Of a DNA stretch of 64,000 nucleotides, positions 33,625 through 42,520 are shown one piece after another. The stretch covers positions 459,877 to 523,876 of the forward strand of contig JAEYRH010000009.1 of assembly GCA_023435705.1 (NCBI GenBank), given 5' to 3'. Within the stretch, counting starts at the first letter, position 1, and each line of letters begins with the position of its first letter. The notes below the pieces were generated by a model. It had not been told where the DNA came from and made no database searches. It worked only from the letters and a program-made list of their open reading frames with translations. A program made the position numbers and the translations under genes. Source of the stretch: Bacillota bacterium (GTDB lineage Bacteria; Bacillota; Clostridia; Christensenellales; UMGS416).

Positions 33625-35952
33625 ATGAAGTGGTTCCACAATATGAGGATATCGGCAAGGCTGTTTCTGTCACTGATATTCATGGTGATCATTGCCATTG
33701 CAGTGGGAGCTGTGGGTGTTTGGAAGGTGTCCTCCATCAACCAGGCTGACCAGGCGATGTATGAAAAGGCCACGCTGCCGCTGATGACGCTGGGGGAAAT
33801 CGCTGAGGATTTTATGCGTGCCCGCTCCGTGCTGGGTGACGCAGTGCTTGCCGATGACCCGAAACAGGTGCAGGCGTTGCTGATCAACCATGATGCGCTC
33901 CTGGATCAGATCGACACGGAGATCATCAAACTCAAGGCCAAGCTGCCTGCGGAGGCCGCTGACGCGTTGAAGGGCGCCGATGTGCAATTCAATGCTTACG
34001 ATGATATGGCCACGGCCGTGAAATCTCTGGCACGTTCCAACAAGCCGGAGTCTGACAGCCAGGCTTGGGTGCTGCTCCGTGAACAAAAATTCCAGAGCGC
34101 CGAGACGGCTGTGACCGCCACGTTTGACGGGCTCAGAGACAAACTGGAGGCCATTGCGGGAGCCACAATGGAAGAAAACCGCAAAACTGCCACCGCCTCA
34201 TGGATCACCATTGTTGCTGTGCTGGCAGCCGGAGCGCTTGTTTCGGTGTTGATCATGCTTCTCACTGCTGCTTCCATCACCGGCCCTTTGAAGCAGCTGG
34301 GGTTAGCCGCCGATGCGCTGGCCAGGGGGGAGGCCAGAGTACGCAGCGGCATCCGCTCTAGTGACGAGATTGGAAAGCTAGCTCAATCACTGGATCACGT
34401 TGCCACTGCCGTGGATGGGCTCATTGCAGACGTGGAGGTGCAGATGGAAGCCGCTGAGGAAGGCCAGCTTGGCTACCGTTCCGATGCAGAGCGGCATCAT
34501 GGCCAGTACCGGCGCCTGGTGGAGGGGCTTAACCACACGTTGGAGGCTGTGGTCACACCGGTGCAGGAGTGCATCACCGTGCTGGAGCGCCTGTGTGTGA
34601 ATGACCTGACGGTGAAGGTGCAGAGCCAATATCGTGGCGATATGAAGGCCATGGCCGATTATGTCAACGAAACGGTGGACCGCACGATCGCCACGCAGGA
34701 GGTGTTTGTGGCGCTGGCTGAGGGCGATATGTCGCAGCTTTCCGTGTATGAGAGTATCGGCAGGCGCAGTGAAAACGACCTGATGATCCCCGCCGTTGTG
34801 CGCACGATGCACACGCTGAATGGTTTGGCCAAAGACGCTTACGACCTTTCCGAGCAGGCTGCCGCAGGCAACCTGGGCATACGGGGTGACGGGTCTGTCT
34901 ACAAAGGAAGCTATGCGCAGGTGATCGGTGGAATCAACGAGCTAATCGAGGCCATTGTCGTGCCGATGACGGAGGCAATGGATGTGCTGAAGGGTATGGC
35001 CTCCAATGATTTCACCGGCGCGATGCGGGAAGGGTATCGGGGTGGATTCCTGGAGTTTTCCACGGCTTTGAACGGGCTTCTGGACACGATGAACAGCACC
35101 TTGCAGGCCATTTCAGGTTCTGCCGCGCAGGTAGCCTCTGGCACCCGTCAGGTGGCATCGGGCAGCCAAGCACTCTCCCAGGGAGCAACCGAGCAAGCGT
35201 CTGCCATCGAGCAGCTGACAGCATCGCTTGTTGAGATCGAACGGCAGGCCCGTGGCAACGCCAGGGATGCTGCGCAGGCCAAAGAACTCGCCAGCTCTGT
35301 TCGGCAGGAGGCGCTGGAGGGCAACACCCGCATGCGCGAGCTGCAGCGTGCGATGGGTGCCATAGAAGAATCGTCGGCCAATATCTCCGGCATTATCAAG
35401 GTGATTGATGAAATTGCGTTCCAGACCAACCTGCTGGCGTTGAACGCGGCGGTGGAGGCGGCGCGGGCTGGTCAGCACGGCAAGGGTTTCTCGGTGGTCG
35501 CCGAGGAGGTGCGCAATCTCGCGCAGCGCAGCGCGGAGGCTGCACGGCAGACCTCTGCGCTCATAGAGGACTCGATGAACCGGGTGCGGGAGGGTGCTGG
35601 CGTGGCGGCGGATACCGCTGAAGCGCTTGGCAGGATTGTTGCCGGTGTGGACCAAACAGCCGGGCTTGTGGCTGGGATCGCCGGTGAAAGCGAGGTGCAG
35701 GCTGCCGCAGTGGCCCAGGCCAGTCGTGGAATCGTGCAGGTGTCCGATGTGACACAGGCGAATTCGGCCACCGCTGAGGAAAGCTCTGCAGCAAGCCAGG
35801 TGCTTTCTGGCCAGGCGGAGGCGCTGCAGGAGCTTGTGAGCCGGTTTGCGCTGAGGGGCAGGGTCGGCAGCCCGGCTCATTCAACTGCGCTGCCGCAGAT
35901 GAGGAAACAGCCCGTTTCCAAGTTGGAAAACCGGGAGTTTGGCAAGTATTGA
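33625..35952 (+). CDS. Methyl-accepting chemotaxis protein with poly-HAMP
   Basis: This 775-residue receptor has a short cytoplasmic N-terminus, TM1 (about 13-34), a four-helix-bundle sensor (about 35-190), TM2 (about 193-216), HAMP (about 217-268), at least two further HAMP-like modules (about 309-355 and 447-495) and the signalling domain with its conserved tip EIAFQTNLLALNAAVEAARA (about 596-615). ATG 33,625 with GGGAGG is used. The C-terminus ends LENREFGKY, shared with the other receptor here. The ligand is unknown. Confidence 0.9.
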   Translation: MKWFHNMRISARLFLSLIFMVIIAIAVGAVGVWKVSSINQADQAMYEKATLPLMTLGEIAEDFMRARSVLGDAVLADDPKQVQALLINHDALLDQIDTEIIKLKAKLPAEAADALKGADVQFNAYDDMATAVKSLARSNKPESDSQAWVLLREQKFQSAETAVTATFDGLRDKLEAIAGATMEENRKTATASWITIVAVLAAGALVSVLIMLLTAASITGPLKQLGLAADALARGEARVRSGIRSSDEIGKLAQSLDHVATAVDGLIADVEVQMEAAEEGQLGYRSDAERHHGQYRRLVEGLNHTLEAVVTPVQECITVLERLCVNDLTVKVQSQYRGDMKAMADYVNETVDRTIATQEVFVALAEGDMSQLSVYESIGRRSENDLMIPAVVRTMHTLNGLAKDAYDLSEQAAAGNLGIRGDGSVYKGSYAQVIGGINELIEAIVVPMTEAMDVLKGMASNDFTGAMREGYRGGFLEFSTALNGLLDTMNSTLQAISGSAAQVASGTRQVASGSQALSQGATEQASAIEQLTASLVEIERQARGNARDAAQAKELASSVRQEALEGNTRMRELQRAMGAIEESSANISGIIKVIDEIAFQTNLLALNAAVEAARAGQHGKGFSVVAEEVRNLAQRSAEAARQTSALIEDSMNRVREGAGVAADTAEALGRIVAGVDQTAGLVAGIAGESEVQAAAVAQASRGIVQVSDVTQANSATAEESSAASQVLSGQAEALQELVSRFALRGRVGSPAHSTALPQMRKQPVSKLENREFGKY

Positions 35953-35973
35953 TGAGAGGATAGACTTATGAAG

Positions 35974-36010
35974 AATCCGCCTTTTTCCAAAATGGAAAGA
36001 GGCGGATTTT
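35974..36010 (+). terminator. Intrinsic terminator after the first chemoreceptor
   Basis: AATCCGCCTTTTTCC and GGAAAGAGGCGGATT form a long stem with an AAAAT loop, and TTTT follows (36,007-36,010), 22 nt after the stop codon. Confidence 0.8.
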
Positions 36011-36091
36011 CTGTTGAGTTGTTTATCTGCCTGCAAACATGGGTAATTAACAAGGGAAAATCCCAACTCGTCTGTAAGGATGGTGGAGGCT

Positions 36092-36574
36092 ATGGAAAAC
36101 AACCAGTATTTGGAAGAGGATACCCAACACGGCCGGTATTTGACCTTTGCATTGGGCAGCGAAGCATATGGCCTGGAAATTCGGAATGTCACTGAGATCG
36201 TGGGCGTGCAGCCCATCACGCCCATACCCGAGGTGCCCAATTATGTCAAGGGCGTGATCAACCTGCGCGGCAAGATCATTCCAGTCATCGACATCCGCCT
36301 GCGCTTCGGGCGTGAGGAGCTGGAGTATGACGACAGAACCTGCATTGTTGTGGTGGATATCCAGGACATTTGCGTGGGTTTGATTGTGGACAGTGTCTCC
36401 GAGGTTATCACCATCGACGATGCCAATGTGGTGCCTCCGCCAGACTGGCGCACAGGCGCGCAGAACCGCTACATCAAGGCCATCGGCAAGGTCGGCAATG
36501 ATGTGAAACTATTGCTGGACTGCGACAAGCTGTTCAAGGGCAGCGAGCTTGCCGAACTGGAAAACATGGGCTGA
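36092..36574 (+). CDS. cheW: Chemotaxis coupling protein CheW
   Basis: This 160-residue SH3-like protein links chemoreceptors to CheA. Typical stretches are RYLTFALGSEAYGLEI, VKGVINLRGKIIPVIDI and VGLIVDSVSEVITI. ATG 36,092 has GGTGGAGG before it; the annotated longer start adds four residues without RBS. It is followed after 33 nt by the second chemoreceptor. Confidence 0.95.
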   Translation: MENNQYLEEDTQHGRYLTFALGSEAYGLEIRNVTEIVGVQPITPIPEVPNYVKGVINLRGKIIPVIDIRLRFGREELEYDDRTCIVVVDIQDICVGLIVDSVSEVITIDDANVVPPPDWRTGAQNRYIKAIGKVGNDVKLLLDCDKLFKGSELAELENMG

Positions 36575-36607
36575 ACCGGGAAAGGAAGCAGGAGGGTCAC
36601 CGCGTTT

Positions 36608-39118
36608 ATGAAAAAGCTCTTTGGATGGGTCAGGCACATCGGGAAGCTCTTCGGGTGGGTGAAGCACCTTGGGAAGCTTTTTGCATGGACCAACAACATC
36701 AAGATTATGTATAAGGTCATGGCCGGGTTTATTGTGGTGTGCCTTGTCAGCAGTGCGACAGGGTTCATCGCGCTCGGTCAGGTGGAGCGATCCAGCACCG
36801 AAGTCAGCGCGATGTATCGGAATTATGCGTATCCGCTCTACATCGTTACCAATATGGTGTCAGATCTCTCGACATTGAAAACCAATATGGATACCTCGCT
36901 CAGAAACAAGGAAAACAAATCAATCAGCGCTGCTGGAATTGATTCCTATGTTGACAACCTCAAGTCATTTTTGAGTACCAACAACAATAAGTATGTACAA
37001 TCCGGCCTGGATGACCTGGAAAAGCAACTTGAGGAATACAAACAGGATGTTGGTGCAATCCAGGCTGATATCAACAGCAAGAAGTTTGATGACGCCCAAA
37101 GCAGATTCACCAAACTCAACTTGCCGATGAAGGCCTATTTGATTGAGCAGAAGCTCAAAAGCCTGAAGGATACACTGGTCGGTGAGGCTGGCAAGGTCGA
37201 AAAGGACAACGCCAAGAAGGCCAAAGAGTTTACCAGCATGACATGGGTCATCGCCGGCGTCGCCTTTGGTCTGTCAGTGCTGCTGAGCCTGATCATCGCC
37301 ACCGGCATCAGCAGGCCTCTGCGCAAGCTGGCCAAGGTGGCCAATCGCCTTTCCTACGGTGACACCGACATCCAGATCTCCATCAAAGGCAAAGATGAGG
37401 TTGGCGCTCTGGCGCGGTCGTTCCAGAGTGTGGTGGACTCCATCAACCGCCTTGTTGCCGATGCCGATATGCTGGCGACTGCTTCCACAGCCGGCAAATT
37501 TGACACCCGCGCCGATGTGACCGCCCATCTGGGCGACTACCAGAAGATCGTGGACGGCGTCAACCGCACGCTGGATGTGGTCGTGGCCAAAGTGGTGTGG
37601 TATGAGGCTCTGCTGGACGCTGTGCCGCTGCCGCTCTCTGTCACTGACATGGATATGAACTGGACATTCATCAACAAGGCGGTGGAAGATTTCATCGGCA
37701 TGAAGCGGGCCGACGTGCTGGGCATCCAGTGCAGCAACTGGAGCGCTGATATCTGTAACACCGAGATGTGCGGCATCGCCCGCCTGCGCGCCGGAGACCT
37801 GCAAACCATGTTCGCGCAAAGCGGCAGGAACTTCCAGGTGGACACCAGCTACATCATGGATGCCAACGGTGAAAAGATCGGCCACATCGAGATTGTGCAG
37901 GACGTCACCGCCCGCAGCAGGGTGAACGGTTATCTGAACACCGAGGTGAACAAGCTTTCCACAGCCCTGGACGCGTTGGCGCAAGGCGACCTGAGCTTTG
38001 AATACAACGTGGGCGAAGGTGATGAATACACCGGCAATGAGCGCGAAGTCTTTGTGGAGCTGGGCAAGAACCTTTCCAGCGCCCTTGTCACGCTGAAGGG
38101 CTATGTGTCTGACATTTCCGGCATCCTGCAGCACATGGCGGAAGGCGACATCTCCATGGAAGATGTGGAGGCCTGGAAAGGCGATTTCTCCGGCATTTCC
38201 GAATCATTGAATGTCATCACAGAGTCCTTCAACATGGTGCTTGGTGATATCAACACCACCGCCGAGCAGGTGGCTTCCGGCACCAGGCAAGTTTCTGACG
38301 GCAGCCAGTCGCTCTCGCAGGGTGCCACTGAGCAAGCCAGCGCCATTGAGGAACTGACCGCATCACTGACCGAGATTGCCGCACAAACCCGCCAGAACGC
38401 GCTGAACGCCAGCCGCGCCAATGAGCTGGCAATCACTGCCCGCGACAGCGCCGTGAGCGGCAATGAGCGGATGGGTGAGCTCCAGCAGGCAATGGCGGAG
38501 ATCAACGATGCATCGGCCAGCATTTCGAAGATTATCAAGGTGATCGACGAAATCGCGTTCCAGACCAACATGCTGGCGCTGAACGCAGCTGTTGAGGCAG
38601 CCAGGGCGGGGCAGCACGGCAAGGGCTTTGCCGTGGTGGCAGAAGAAGTGCGCAACCTTGCGCAGCGCAGCGCCAATGCCGCCAAGGAAACCACTGCGAT
38701 GATCGAGAGCTCCATCAGCAAGGCCAAGGCCGGCACCAGGATCGCCAACGACACGGCGGACGCGCTCCGCGGCATTGTGAAGGGTGTGGAGCAGGCCACC
38801 GAGCTGGTGGCGGGCATCGCCCGGGCCAGCAACGAGCAAGCCACCGCAGTAGCCCAGGTGAACCGCGGCATCGAGCAGGTGAGCCAGGTCACGCAAACAA
38901 ACTCTGCCACAGCCGAGGAAAGCGCAGCGGCCAGCGAGGAGCTTTCCGGCCAGGCGCAGATCCTCAAGGAAATGGTGGGGCGGTTCAGCCTGAGGGGCCA
39001 ATCCCTGGCCGGAGGTCAGAAGGCCAGCTTCCAGCCGGCTGCACAAGGCAGAACGCTCCCTGAGGGCAAGGGCAAGCCCAGGATCTCTTTGAGAGATAAC
39101 GACTTCGGGAAGTATTAA
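36608..39118 (+). CDS. Methyl-accepting chemotaxis protein with Cys-rich PAS domain
   Basis: The 836-residue receptor begins with three near-identical amphipathic units (KLFGWVRHIG, KLFGWVKHLG, KLFAWTNN; residues 3-30) before TM1 (about 33-56). A four-helix-bundle sensor, TM2 (about 212-234), HAMP (235-290), a PAS domain (about 330-437) with Cys375, Cys383 and Cys388, HAMP-like modules and the signalling tip EIAFQTNMLALNAAVEAARA follow. It shares the C-terminal FGKY end with the other receptor. The PAS cysteines could bind a metal or sense redox state. Confidence 0.9.
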   Translation: MKKLFGWVRHIGKLFGWVKHLGKLFAWTNNIKIMYKVMAGFIVVCLVSSATGFIALGQVERSSTEVSAMYRNYAYPLYIVTNMVSDLSTLKTNMDTSLRNKENKSISAAGIDSYVDNLKSFLSTNNNKYVQSGLDDLEKQLEEYKQDVGAIQADINSKKFDDAQSRFTKLNLPMKAYLIEQKLKSLKDTLVGEAGKVEKDNAKKAKEFTSMTWVIAGVAFGLSVLLSLIIATGISRPLRKLAKVANRLSYGDTDIQISIKGKDEVGALARSFQSVVDSINRLVADADMLATASTAGKFDTRADVTAHLGDYQKIVDGVNRTLDVVVAKVVWYEALLDAVPLPLSVTDMDMNWTFINKAVEDFIGMKRADVLGIQCSNWSADICNTEMCGIARLRAGDLQTMFAQSGRNFQVDTSYIMDANGEKIGHIEIVQDVTARSRVNGYLNTEVNKLSTALDALAQGDLSFEYNVGEGDEYTGNEREVFVELGKNLSSALVTLKGYVSDISGILQHMAEGDISMEDVEAWKGDFSGISESLNVITESFNMVLGDINTTAEQVASGTRQVSDGSQSLSQGATEQASAIEELTASLTEIAAQTRQNALNASRANELAITARDSAVSGNERMGELQQAMAEINDASASISKIIKVIDEIAFQTNMLALNAAVEAARAGQHGKGFAVVAEEVRNLAQRSANAAKETTAMIESSISKAKAGTRIANDTADALRGIVKGVEQATELVAGIARASNEQATAVAQVNRGIEQVSQVTQTNSATAEESAAASEELSGQAQILKEMVGRFSLRGQSLAGGQKASFQPAAQGRTLPEGKGKPRISLRDNDFGKY

Positions 39119-39144
39119 TCAACAAATCAGCATTTAGGTGCTGC

Positions 39145-39186
39145 GAGCCTCCTCATCCGGTTCATCGGGAGAGGGGGTTCTTTTTT
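39145..39186 (+). terminator. Intrinsic terminator ending the motility cluster
   Basis: GAGCCTCCTC pairs with GAGGGGGTTC (two G-U pairs) across a loop of about 22 nt, and TTTTTT follows. It is 26 nt downstream of the receptor stop codon. Confidence 0.75.
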
Positions 39187-39302
39187 GCTGGCTAGCGCAA
39201 TTGTAAAGAATCTATAAAAACTGATCTTCCCACATCCGTTGACATTGCCTTCCAATCACCAAAAATGATAGAATGGATCGATTGAAGGGAAGGATACAAA
39301 AG

Positions 39303-41999
39303 ATGGAACTGCTTAAGAAGATATTCGGGTCCGCCAATGACCGTGAGATCGCACGACTGTTGAAGCGGGTGCAAAAGATAAACGAGCTGGAGCCGGTCAT
39401 GCAGGCTCTCAGCGACGCCGAGCTTGCAGGCAAGACAGCGGAGTTCAAGCAGAAGATCGCGAGCGGCATTGAGTTGGACAGTTTGCTGGAGGAAGCCTAC
39501 GCTGTGGTGCGCGAGGCGGCTGTGCGCGTGATCGACCAGCGTGCATTTGATACGCAGCTCGTCGGTGGCACTGTGCTGCACCAGGGCCGCATCGCTGAAA
39601 TGAAAACCGGTGAGGGTAAAACGCTGACCGCTGCGCTGCCCAGCTATTTGAATGCTTTGAGCGGCCGTGGCGTGCATGTGGTCACCGTAAACGATTACCT
39701 GGCAAAGTTCCACAGTGAGTGGATGGGCAAAATCTATCGCTTTCTTGGAATGGAGGTGGGCCTGATCGTCCATGACATGGACAACACCGCCCGCCGCGCC
39801 GCTTATGCCGCCGACATCACATATGGCACAAATAACGAGTTCGGGTTTGATTATCTCCGAGACAACATGGTTGTTCGCCGTGAGGACATGGTGCAGCGGG
39901 GTCTCAACTTCGCCATCGTGGACGAGGTGGACAGCATCCTGATCGATGAAGCCCGCACACCGCTGATCATCTCCGGCGAAGGCGATAAATCCACCGACAT
40001 GTATGTGCGTGCAGACCGCTTCGCCTCCCGGCTTACTTCTTCAGATTATGTGATGGATGAGAAGGCCAACGCTGTGAACCTCAGCGAGGAGGGCGTGGAA
40101 AAGGCTGAAAAGCACTTCAACGTGGAGAACCTCTCCGACACCGGCAACACCGAGCTCATGCACTACATCAACCAGGCGCTGAAGGCCCGGGTGCTGATGC
40201 GGCGCGACAAGGATTATGTGGTGCAAAATGGCCAGGTGGTGATCGTGGATGAGTTCACCGGCCGCCTGATGATCGGCCGGCGATATTCCGACGGCCTGCA
40301 CCAGGCCATCGAGGCCAAGGAAGGCGTGAAGGTGGAGCGCGAGAGCAAGACGCTGGCCACGATCACCTTCCAGAATTACTTCCGCATGTACAAAAAGCTC
40401 TCTGGTATGACCGGCACGGCAAAGACTGAGGAAGAGGAATTCAAGGGCATCTACAACCTTGATGTGGTGATCATCCCCACCAACAAGCCGATGATCCGTG
40501 AGGACAACAACGATGTGATCTACCGCAGCGAGCGCGGCAAGTTCAACGCCGTGGTTGAGGAAGTGGTGCAGCTTTACGAAAAGAAGCGCCCGGTGCTTGT
40601 GGGCACCGTCTCGGTGGAAAAATCGGAGATCCTCAGCGACATGCTTGGTAAACGCGGCATCCCACACCAGGTGTTAAACGCCAAGTTCCACGAGAAGGAA
40701 GCGGAAATCGTGGCCCAGGCCGGCAAATACGGCACTGTGACGATCGCCACCAACATGGCAGGCCGCGGCACCGACATCCTGCTTGGTGGCAACCCCGATT
40801 TCATGGCCCGTGCCGTGCTCCGCCGCGAAGGCGTGGAAGAGCACACCATCATGGAGGCCACCGGCCACGCTGAGACTGCCGATGAGGCGGTCCTGAATGC
40901 CCGTGCCCGCTATAACGAGCTGTTCAAGCAGTTCCGCGCAGAGACCGACGCCGCCCACGACAAGGTGGTGGAGTTGGGCGGCCTGCACATCATCGGCACC
41001 GAGCGGCACGAGAGCCGCCGCATTGACAACCAGCTGCGCGGCCGCGCCGGCCGTCAGGGCGACCCCGGCAGCAGCCGGTTCTATGTGTCTCTGGAAGATG
41101 AGCTCATGCGCCTGTTTGGTTCGGAGAAGGTGCAAAACCTGATCACCACACTGGGCATGACTGACGACATGCAGCTGGAATACGGCCTGCTCTCCCGCCA
41201 GATTGAAAGCGCCCAGAAGAAGGTGGAAAGCCGCAATTACCAGGTGCGCAAGCATGTGCTGCAATATGACGATGTGATGAACCAGCAGCGCGAGATCATC
41301 TACTCCCAGCGCCGCCGGGTGCTGGAGGGCGACGATGTGCACACCATGGTGCTGGACATGCGCAAGGCATGGCTGGACCGTGTTGTCTCCACCTACGCTG
41401 CCAACAGCCCTGAAGACTGGGACCTGCCCGGCCTTTATGCAGCCGCCGAACGGGTCTTCCTTGCCCCCGGCGCGATGCGTATCAGCGAAGAAGAGCTCTT
41501 CGGGCTGGATGCCGACATGCTCAAAGAGCGTCTGCTTGCGGAATTTGACCGTGCCTATGCCGCCAAGACCCAGGAGCTTGCCGGCGCCGGCATTGACGTG
41601 AATGAAATTGAACGCGCTGTGGTGTTGCGCGCCGTGGACCGCCGCTGGATGGACCACATTGACGCGATGGACCAATTGAGGCAGGGTATTGGCCTCAGGG
41701 CCTACGGCCAGCGTGACCCGGTCATTGAGTACAAGTTCGAAGGCTTTGATATGTTTGAGGAGATGATCTCCGGCATCCAGGAGGATGTCCTGATCATGCT
41801 GCTGCATTTAAACGTGCAGAAGGCCCCGCCGGAGCGCCAGCAGGTGGCCACCCGCATGCATGAGAGCCGCGGCACCGAGGAGGGCAAGGAGCCCGCCAAG
41901 AAAGCCCCGGTCAAGGCAGACAAGACGGTGGGCCGCAACGACCCCTGCCCCTGTGGAAGCGGCAAGAAGTATAAGAATTGCTGCGGGGCGAATCAGTAG
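39303..41999 (+). CDS. secA: Preprotein translocase ATPase SecA
   Basis: This 898-residue motor drives proteins through SecYEG. Walker A TGEGKT is at 102-107, the DEAD-like VDEVDSILIDEA and the second nucleotide fold with GRAGRQGDPG are present, and the C-terminus carries the zinc SEC-C motif NDPCPCGSGKKYKNCCG. ATG 39,303 is used, after GGAAGG; the frame upstream adds ten residues with no RBS. Length and motifs are normal. Confidence 0.97.
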   Translation: MELLKKIFGSANDREIARLLKRVQKINELEPVMQALSDAELAGKTAEFKQKIASGIELDSLLEEAYAVVREAAVRVIDQRAFDTQLVGGTVLHQGRIAEMKTGEGKTLTAALPSYLNALSGRGVHVVTVNDYLAKFHSEWMGKIYRFLGMEVGLIVHDMDNTARRAAYAADITYGTNNEFGFDYLRDNMVVRREDMVQRGLNFAIVDEVDSILIDEARTPLIISGEGDKSTDMYVRADRFASRLTSSDYVMDEKANAVNLSEEGVEKAEKHFNVENLSDTGNTELMHYINQALKARVLMRRDKDYVVQNGQVVIVDEFTGRLMIGRRYSDGLHQAIEAKEGVKVERESKTLATITFQNYFRMYKKLSGMTGTAKTEEEEFKGIYNLDVVIIPTNKPMIREDNNDVIYRSERGKFNAVVEEVVQLYEKKRPVLVGTVSVEKSEILSDMLGKRGIPHQVLNAKFHEKEAEIVAQAGKYGTVTIATNMAGRGTDILLGGNPDFMARAVLRREGVEEHTIMEATGHAETADEAVLNARARYNELFKQFRAETDAAHDKVVELGGLHIIGTERHESRRIDNQLRGRAGRQGDPGSSRFYVSLEDELMRLFGSEKVQNLITTLGMTDDMQLEYGLLSRQIESAQKKVESRNYQVRKHVLQYDDVMNQQREIIYSQRRRVLEGDDVHTMVLDMRKAWLDRVVSTYAANSPEDWDLPGLYAAAERVFLAPGAMRISEEELFGLDADMLKERLLAEFDRAYAAKTQELAGAGIDVNEIERAVVLRAVDRRWMDHIDAMDQLRQGIGLRAYGQRDPVIEYKFEGFDMFEEMISGIQEDVLIMLLHLNVQKAPPERQQVATRMHESRGTEEGKEPAKKAPVKADKTVGRNDPCPCGSGKKYKNCCGANQ

Positions 42000-42066
42000 T
42001 CAGTAGTCAGAACGATCTGTTTGAGAACGATGGAAATGTAGGGGCCGGGCTCTGTACCGGCCCTTT
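41996..42066 (+). repeat. Type-1 dispersed repeat (copy C) with TAGTCAG leader motif
   Basis: The secA stop codon is the first TAG of CAGTAGTCAGTAGTCAG. About 30 nt later comes the palindrome GGGGCCGGGCTCTGTACC with GGCCC. The whole resembles the element following the SIMPL lipoprotein gene at 20.7 kb. It may act as a transcript 3'-end structure. Confidence 0.65.
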
Positions 42067-42086
42067 GCCATACCAACGATGCCCTT

Positions 42087-42361
42087 TTATAATGTATCCA
42101 AGCAAAACGGGTGCCCGGCGGGGTCGAGCATGACTGTCCAGAATTCTGAGTATTGCTCGCTCGCTTTTTGCGCCCCGCATCGGAGTGCGTGCGCAACCAT
42201 CGCTTCCATTTCTTCTTTGTCTTTCACATGGAAGTCCAGATGGACCATCTGCTGCTGCGCGCCCGGTGTCTCCGGCCACACAGGCGGAACGTAATCAAGG
42301 TTTCTTTGAAACCCAATCTTTACATTGCTTACGTGACAGCGCCCAGCATGATTGGCCCCAT
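42087..42361 (-). pseudogene. VOC/glyoxalase family protein, broken
   Basis: The C-terminal half is intact: YVPPVWPETPG, VHLDFHVKDK and LDPAGHPFCL are typical of glyoxalase/bleomycin-resistance (VOC) proteins. The natural start is probably ATG 42,361 (good RBS GGAGG, MGPIMLGAVT), but this frame meets stops after ten codons and the remaining VOC domain continues in another frame, about 40 residues shorter than normal. A deletion with frameshift is the simplest reading. Confidence 0.65.
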
Positions 42362-42453
42362 GGTTGCACCTCCGGACTGATATATTCATGGTTTAGTATA
42401 GCATGTTCTGTGTATAACGTATGGGTTGGATGGGCATTGGCACGTGAACGGCG

Positions 42454-42476
42454 TTGGGGGATTCCCAATCCCCCAA
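42454..42476. repeat. Perfect palindrome upstream of prfB
   Basis: TTGGGGGATT and AATCCCCCAA form a 10-bp perfect inverted repeat with a CCC loop, 45 nt before the prfB start and just before a TACAAT box (42,484-42,489). No T-tract follows, so an operator or remnant is more likely than a terminator. Confidence 0.45.
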
Positions 42477-42520
42477 TCCTGTTGTACAATAAAGTGTTTG
42501 AACCACCAAATAATGAGAGG

